DNA from: Ignavibacteriales bacterium CG12_big_fil_rev_8_21_14_0_65_30_8
GTDB taxonomy: Bacteria; Bacteroidota; Ignavibacteria; Ignavibacteriales; Ignavibacteriaceae
Assembly (NCBI GenBank): GCA_002783525.1
Contig: PFGS01000089.1
Location: forward strand, 15,615-25,107
Direction of reading: 5' to 3'
Length of the DNA stretch: 9,493 nucleotides
How positions within the stretch are numbered: the first letter of the stretch is position 1; every line of letters starts with the position of its first letter. The position numbers and the translations under genes were made by a program. The notes beneath the pieces are model-generated. The model made no database searches. It was not told the DNA's origin and was given only the letters and a program-made list of their open reading frames with translations. Positions 7,182 to 9,493 of this stretch are shown here, in pieces.

Positions 7182-7592
7182 ATGAAAGATGAAAAAATTA
7201 GAGTATTAGTTGCAAAAGCCGGTTTGGACGGACACGACCGAGGAGCGAAAGTAATTGCCGCCGCACTTAGAGATGCCGGAATGGAAGTTATTTATACCGG
7301 ACTTAGACAAACACCTGAAATGATAGTTGAAGCTGCTCTTCAGGAAGATGTGGATGTAATCGGGGTTAGTATTCTCTCCGGTGCGCATTTAACAATACTA
7401 CCAAAAATATTAAACCTGATGAAAGCAAAAGGATTAGTTGATGTACTTTTAACTGGGGGAGGAATTATACCTGAAGAAGATATAACAAAATTAAAAGAAA
7501 TGGGTGTTGGTGAGTTATTTACTCCCGGTGCTGCTACAACAGAAATTGCAAAGTATATTAAAACCTGGAGAAAGGAAAATCCAAGGAAATAG
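7182..7592 (+). CDS. Stand-alone B12-binding subunit of an acyl-CoA mutase
   Basis: This is a 136-residue protein consisting only of a cobalamin-binding Rossmann-like domain. It carries the base-off/His-on signature D16-G-H18-D-R-G21, in which His18 would coordinate cobalt. It also has the conserved SILSGAH (63-69) and the LLTGGGIIP loop (89-97) that holds the cofactor's nucleotide tail. It is closest in pattern to the C-terminal domain of methylmalonyl-CoA mutase, and to separate small subunits such as archaeal McmA2 or HcmB of 2-hydroxyisobutyryl-CoA mutase. It needs a separate catalytic TIM-barrel subunit, and none is in the window. The substrate (methylmalonyl-, ethylmalonyl-, isobutyryl- or 2-hydroxyisobutyryl-CoA) cannot be told from this domain. 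It stands 75 bases after the five-gene operon and is not followed by a co-directional partner. Confidence 0.88.
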   Translation: MKDEKIRVLVAKAGLDGHDRGAKVIAAALRDAGMEVIYTGLRQTPEMIVEAALQEDVDVIGVSILSGAHLTILPKILNLMKAKGLVDVLLTGGGIIPEEDITKLKEMGVGELFTPGAATTEIAKYIKTWRKENPRK

Positions 7593-7668
7593 TCCATCTT
7601 CGTCCTTCGCCGAAAAAAGACGCAAGAATTTAAATATTGAATTCCTAACATCGAACACAAATTTATGA

Positions 7669-7698
7669 ATACCGAATTTTGAAATAATAATTCGGTAT
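7669..7698. repeat. Perfect 10 bp inverted repeat upstream of the unknown gene
   Basis: ATACCGAATT (7669-7678) and AATTCGGTAT (7689-7698) are exact inverted copies around a 10-base spacer. No T tract follows on either strand, so it is a poor terminator. It lies 41 bases before ATG 7740. A related half-site TTCGGCAT occurs at 7732-7739, ending exactly at that ATG. It may be an operator for a dimeric regulator or an RNA hairpin. Confidence 0.55.
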
Positions 7699-7739
7699 AA
7701 GTAATAATTAAGTGTAAAATCAAATACCTATTTCGGCAT

Positions 7740-8243
7740 ATGAAATATTATCTAAAAAAAATATTGCTCTATATTTTATTACTATCAAGTAATTTTATCT
7801 TCATTAGTTGCTATGCACAGTTGACACATACCCATGGAGTTGGACAAGATAGTATCAATAAGTCAAATAATATATCAGACATTGACAATCTACTTGAAAC
7901 TAAAATTAGAATGTTTCTTTATGAAAAATATCATCCTGGTCATTGCTTTGGAATGCCAGGTCCAGTTGACAAAAGAATAATAAAATGGAAGCTTACTAAA
8001 CATCCACATTTAGTAAAAATTATTAAGGAAAGATATAAGCCTACAAATGAAAATAAATTATATGACATTTTAAGTTCAATGATTTCATTCACTTTGAAAG
8101 AGACACAAGGAGGATATGAGTTTTCATTTACTGATGGAAATTGTTGTGTAATTACACATTACAAAGGCATATTATATTTAGAAAATAATAAAATAATTGA
8201 AAGTAAAATTACAAAACAAGAAACAGAAAATGTCCCTTGTTAA
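7740..8243 (+). CDS. Unrecognised exported protein, possible lipoprotein
   Basis: I do not recognise this 167-residue protein. It starts MKYYLKK, then a hydrophobic stretch (8-22) ending FISC-YAQ. Cys24 fits a permissive lipobox, while cleavage after YA-Q by signal peptidase I is an alternative. Export is well supported, and lipidation is a guess. The mature part has a His-containing start (THTHG, 29-33), a Gly/Pro/Cys/His cluster YHPGHCFGMPGP (64-75), HPH (88-90), Cys135-Cys136 in DGNCCVITHY, and a C-terminal Cys167. The end looks like beta strands (YEFSFTDG... ILYLENNKIIESKI). The Cys/His content suggests metal binding or disulfides, as inference only. The next in-frame ATG is at residue 58, so ATG 7740 is the only start that keeps the signal sequence. 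There is no Shine-Dalgarno sequence. It is a lone gene in converging orientation to the cytochrome genes. Confidence 0.72.
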   Translation: MKYYLKKILLYILLLSSNFIFISCYAQLTHTHGVGQDSINKSNNISDIDNLLETKIRMFLYEKYHPGHCFGMPGPVDKRIIKWKLTKHPHLVKIIKERYKPTNENKLYDILSSMISFTLKETQGGYEFSFTDGNCCVITHYKGILYLENNKIIESKITKQETENVPC

Positions 8244-8267
8244 TAATAATACACCTAATCTCTTTAA

Positions 8268-8282
8268 TCAGCCAAAGGCTGA
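8268..8282. repeat. Small hairpin between convergent genes
   Basis: TCAGCC (8268-8273) and GGCTGA (8277-8282) form a perfect 6 bp stem with a 3-base AAA loop. It lies in the 61-base gap between the unknown exported gene and the end of the cytochrome gene. There is no T tract on either strand. It may act as a shared transcript end or be a copy of a dispersed intergenic palindrome. Confidence 0.5.
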
Positions 8283-8304
8283 CAGGTAAGTAAAACCACG
8301 TTCG

Positions 8305-9174
8305 TTAAATTCCTAAATCCACAACACCATTAATATGTTTAGTCTTATCTATTATTTCACCTGCTTTATTTACAACACTACTGTGACAAACAACGCAGGA
8401 GGAGATTGGTAACACTCCAAACCCTAAATGTCCCTTTGGCGGGAGACCGTGGCAAGAACCGCATTCTACCTGAGTTCCGTCAACTAAAGTCCAGTCAACG
8501 GTTTTATTTGCCCCAACAATTTTATCTTCTGCATAAATATATTGGTTATCAGGATTTGCATTTGCTTTTGTAAACTCAAAATTTCCGTGGCAATATGTAT
8601 TTGAACAAGAACCGGTTGTATGATCATAACTTGCATTTGTTGCAACTGTGCTTACAGCCAATCCTTTAAAATTTAATTCTGCAGGCAGATCAGAATCAAT
8701 GTGTCCTTCTGCATTATAAGTTTGTGGGACATTGTGGCAATTTTCACATTTTATATTTTCAGTTAAACTTTTTCCAAACAGGTGATTGATATGTGCGCCG
8801 ACACTTTTACTTGTTGTTAAAGTATCACCATTAATTCCTCTTGGTGGTGAAATCAAATTTGGATTATTAAAATCACCGTGACAAGTATTGCAAGCCTGAG
8901 GTCCTCCTGTATTTGTGTGACAGGTTAAACAACTTGTACCTGTTATTCCGCCTTTGAAATCTGATGAATGGCATTGAATGCAAAGATCAAAAGACCAATT
9001 ATTTTCTTTAATTAAATTGCCGTGAAAATTGGGTGAACCTACTGCAGCTATTCCTTCTTCATGAATTTTTAGATCAGTTGATTTTTGTGGTATATTTGTC
9101 TGCAGATCACTACAACTGCTTATTACTATTGTAGTAATTATAATTATAAAAATATATGTTAAAAATCTTTTCAT
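8305..9174 (-). CDS. Multihaem c-type cytochrome lipoprotein, CxxxxCH/CxxCH type
   Basis: This is a 289-residue protein from ATG 9174. A TTG at 9186 would add four residues and overlap the upstream gene, and it is less likely. A lipoprotein signal ends VISSC (Cys21), so the protein should be anchored in a membrane outside the cytoplasm. I count seven haem c sites: six CxxCH (starting at residues 65, 82, 95, 143, 238 and 260) and one CxxxxCH, CSNTYCH, at 190-196. The block from CSNTYCHG through a Trp to CGSCHGLPPKGH, then CVVCH, is the CxxxxCH...CxxCH repeat described from Geobacter cytochromes. Extra histidines (for example H128, H131) could be distal haem ligands. The role is electron transfer, possibly to extracellular acceptors; the redox partner is unknown. 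It follows the upstream cytochrome gene by 4 bases on the minus strand. Confidence 0.87.
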   Translation of the reverse strand: MKRFLTYIFIIIITTIVISSCSDLQTNIPQKSTDLKIHEEGIAAVGSPNFHGNLIKENNWSFDLCIQCHSSDFKGGITGTSCLTCHTNTGGPQACNTCHGDFNNPNLISPPRGINGDTLTTSKSVGAHINHLFGKSLTENIKCENCHNVPQTYNAEGHIDSDLPAELNFKGLAVSTVATNASYDHTTGSCSNTYCHGNFEFTKANANPDNQYIYAEDKIVGANKTVDWTLVDGTQVECGSCHGLPPKGHLGFGVLPISSCVVCHSSVVNKAGEIIDKTKHINGVVDLGI

Positions 9175-9178
9175 ACTA

Positions 9179-9493
9179 TCAATCAATATATTTAGTTGAA
9201 CCGTGACAATATCCGCAAAAGCCTAAACGTGCAGGAAGCAGAGTAGAAGAACCGCTATGGCAGTTAAAACAAACTGAACCTGGATCGTTGTGCCAGTCGC
9301 CTTTAACATCTCTCATAAAATTAGGTGGATGTGTTTTTGGATTTGTTCCTTTAATACCATCGCTGTCTAAGTGACAAGTTATACAAGTCGGGTCAGCACC
9401 CTGAACATCGTGACAAGCTGCACAGCTTTCAATATCTCTTCTGGCTAAAGTTGCGTGCAAACCACCACCTGTTCCAACACCTAAAGTTTTAAA
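9179..9493 (-). CDS. Multihaem cytochrome c family protein, C-terminal part
   Basis: The reading frame on the minus strand is open to the edge of the window, so this gene is cut at its 5' end. 104 residues are visible, ending GSTKYID. No real start is seen; the TTG at 9460 is internal, because the frame continues upstream through a Gly-rich stretch (GVGTGGGLHATLARRDIESC). Four CxxCH haem c sites occur: CAACH, CITCH, CFNCH and CGYCH (visible residues 24, 37, 75 and 93). H13, H55 and H68 are candidate distal ligands. The pattern H-A-x-x-A-R-x-D-I-E-S-CAACH followed by CITCH and a THPPNF segment is a common arrangement in cytochrome c family proteins of this phylum. It is only 4 bases upstream of the seven-haem lipoprotein gene, so the two form one transcript and probably one electron-transfer chain. 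Confidence 0.85.
   Translation of the reverse strand, partial: FKTLGVGTGGGLHATLARRDIESCAACHDVQGADPTCITCHLDSDGIKGTNPKTHPPNFMRDVKGDWHNDPGSVCFNCHSGSSTLLPARLGFCGYCHGSTKYID

Noticed and set aside
7598..7626. Imperfect hairpin CTTCGTC / GACGCAAG just after the B12 gene
   Set aside because: The stem needs a bulge, the loop is long and A-rich, and no T tract follows. I could not support a terminator, although it may be a degraded repeat.
7340..7723. 127-codon minus-strand open frame over the B12 gene
   Set aside because: It is antisense to a gene with clear B12 motifs, and its protein has no recognisable pattern.
7640..8316. AATTCCTAA at both 7640-7648 and 8308-8316 as possible target-site duplication around the unknown gene
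   Set aside because: A 9-base AT-rich repeat is expected by chance at this spacing, the second copy is inside the cytochrome stop region, and no transposase or terminal repeats are present.
9458..9460. TTG at 9460 as the start of the upstream cytochrome gene
   Set aside because: The frame stays open to the window edge with a plausible coding sequence, so the gene is truncated rather than starting here.

Overview
The window is AT-rich (roughly 30% G+C by eye), dense with genes, and reads as chromosome of a Gram-negative bacterium of the Bacteroidota/Chlorobi group. An Ignavibacteria-like organism is the best guess. Reasons: a batC-batD-batE 'Bat' cluster, a Kdo activation gene (so lipopolysaccharide is made), few Shine-Dalgarno sequences, secreted YHS-domain and multihaem CxxCH proteins, and lysine/asparagine/isoleucine-rich proteins. 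This placement is inferred from gene content, not from a phylogenetic marker.

Layout. (1) Bases 1-2820, + strand: the tail of batC, then batD and batE, a membrane/periplasm module of TPR and BatD proteins. (2) Bases 2871-3194: a secreted YHS-domain protein with a clear ribosome binding site, closed by a strong intrinsic terminator at 3221-3257. (3) Bases 3278-7106: a very tight five-gene operon with gaps of only 3, 1, 1 and 2 bases. It encodes a Ste24-like M48 membrane protease, a PlsC-type acyltransferase, GatC, KdsB and a D-cysteine desulfhydrase-type PLP enzyme. It mixes envelope synthesis (phospholipid, Kdo), membrane proteolysis, tRNA-dependent amidation and sulfur amino-acid metabolism. 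(4) Bases 7182-7592: a stand-alone B12-binding mutase subunit. (5) Bases 7740-8243: an unrecognised exported Cys/His-containing protein, preceded by an inverted repeat. (6) Bases 8305-9493, - strand: two genes for multihaem c-type cytochromes, the upstream one cut by the window edge, converging on the rest.

Most of the window is identifiable housekeeping or envelope biology. I see no mobile element, CRISPR array, RNA gene or defence system, and nothing that clearly amounts to a new multi-gene system. The parts most worth a second look are the multihaem cytochrome pair, the unknown exported protein with its palindromic upstream region, and the unusual company kept by gatC and the D-cysteine desulfhydrase.
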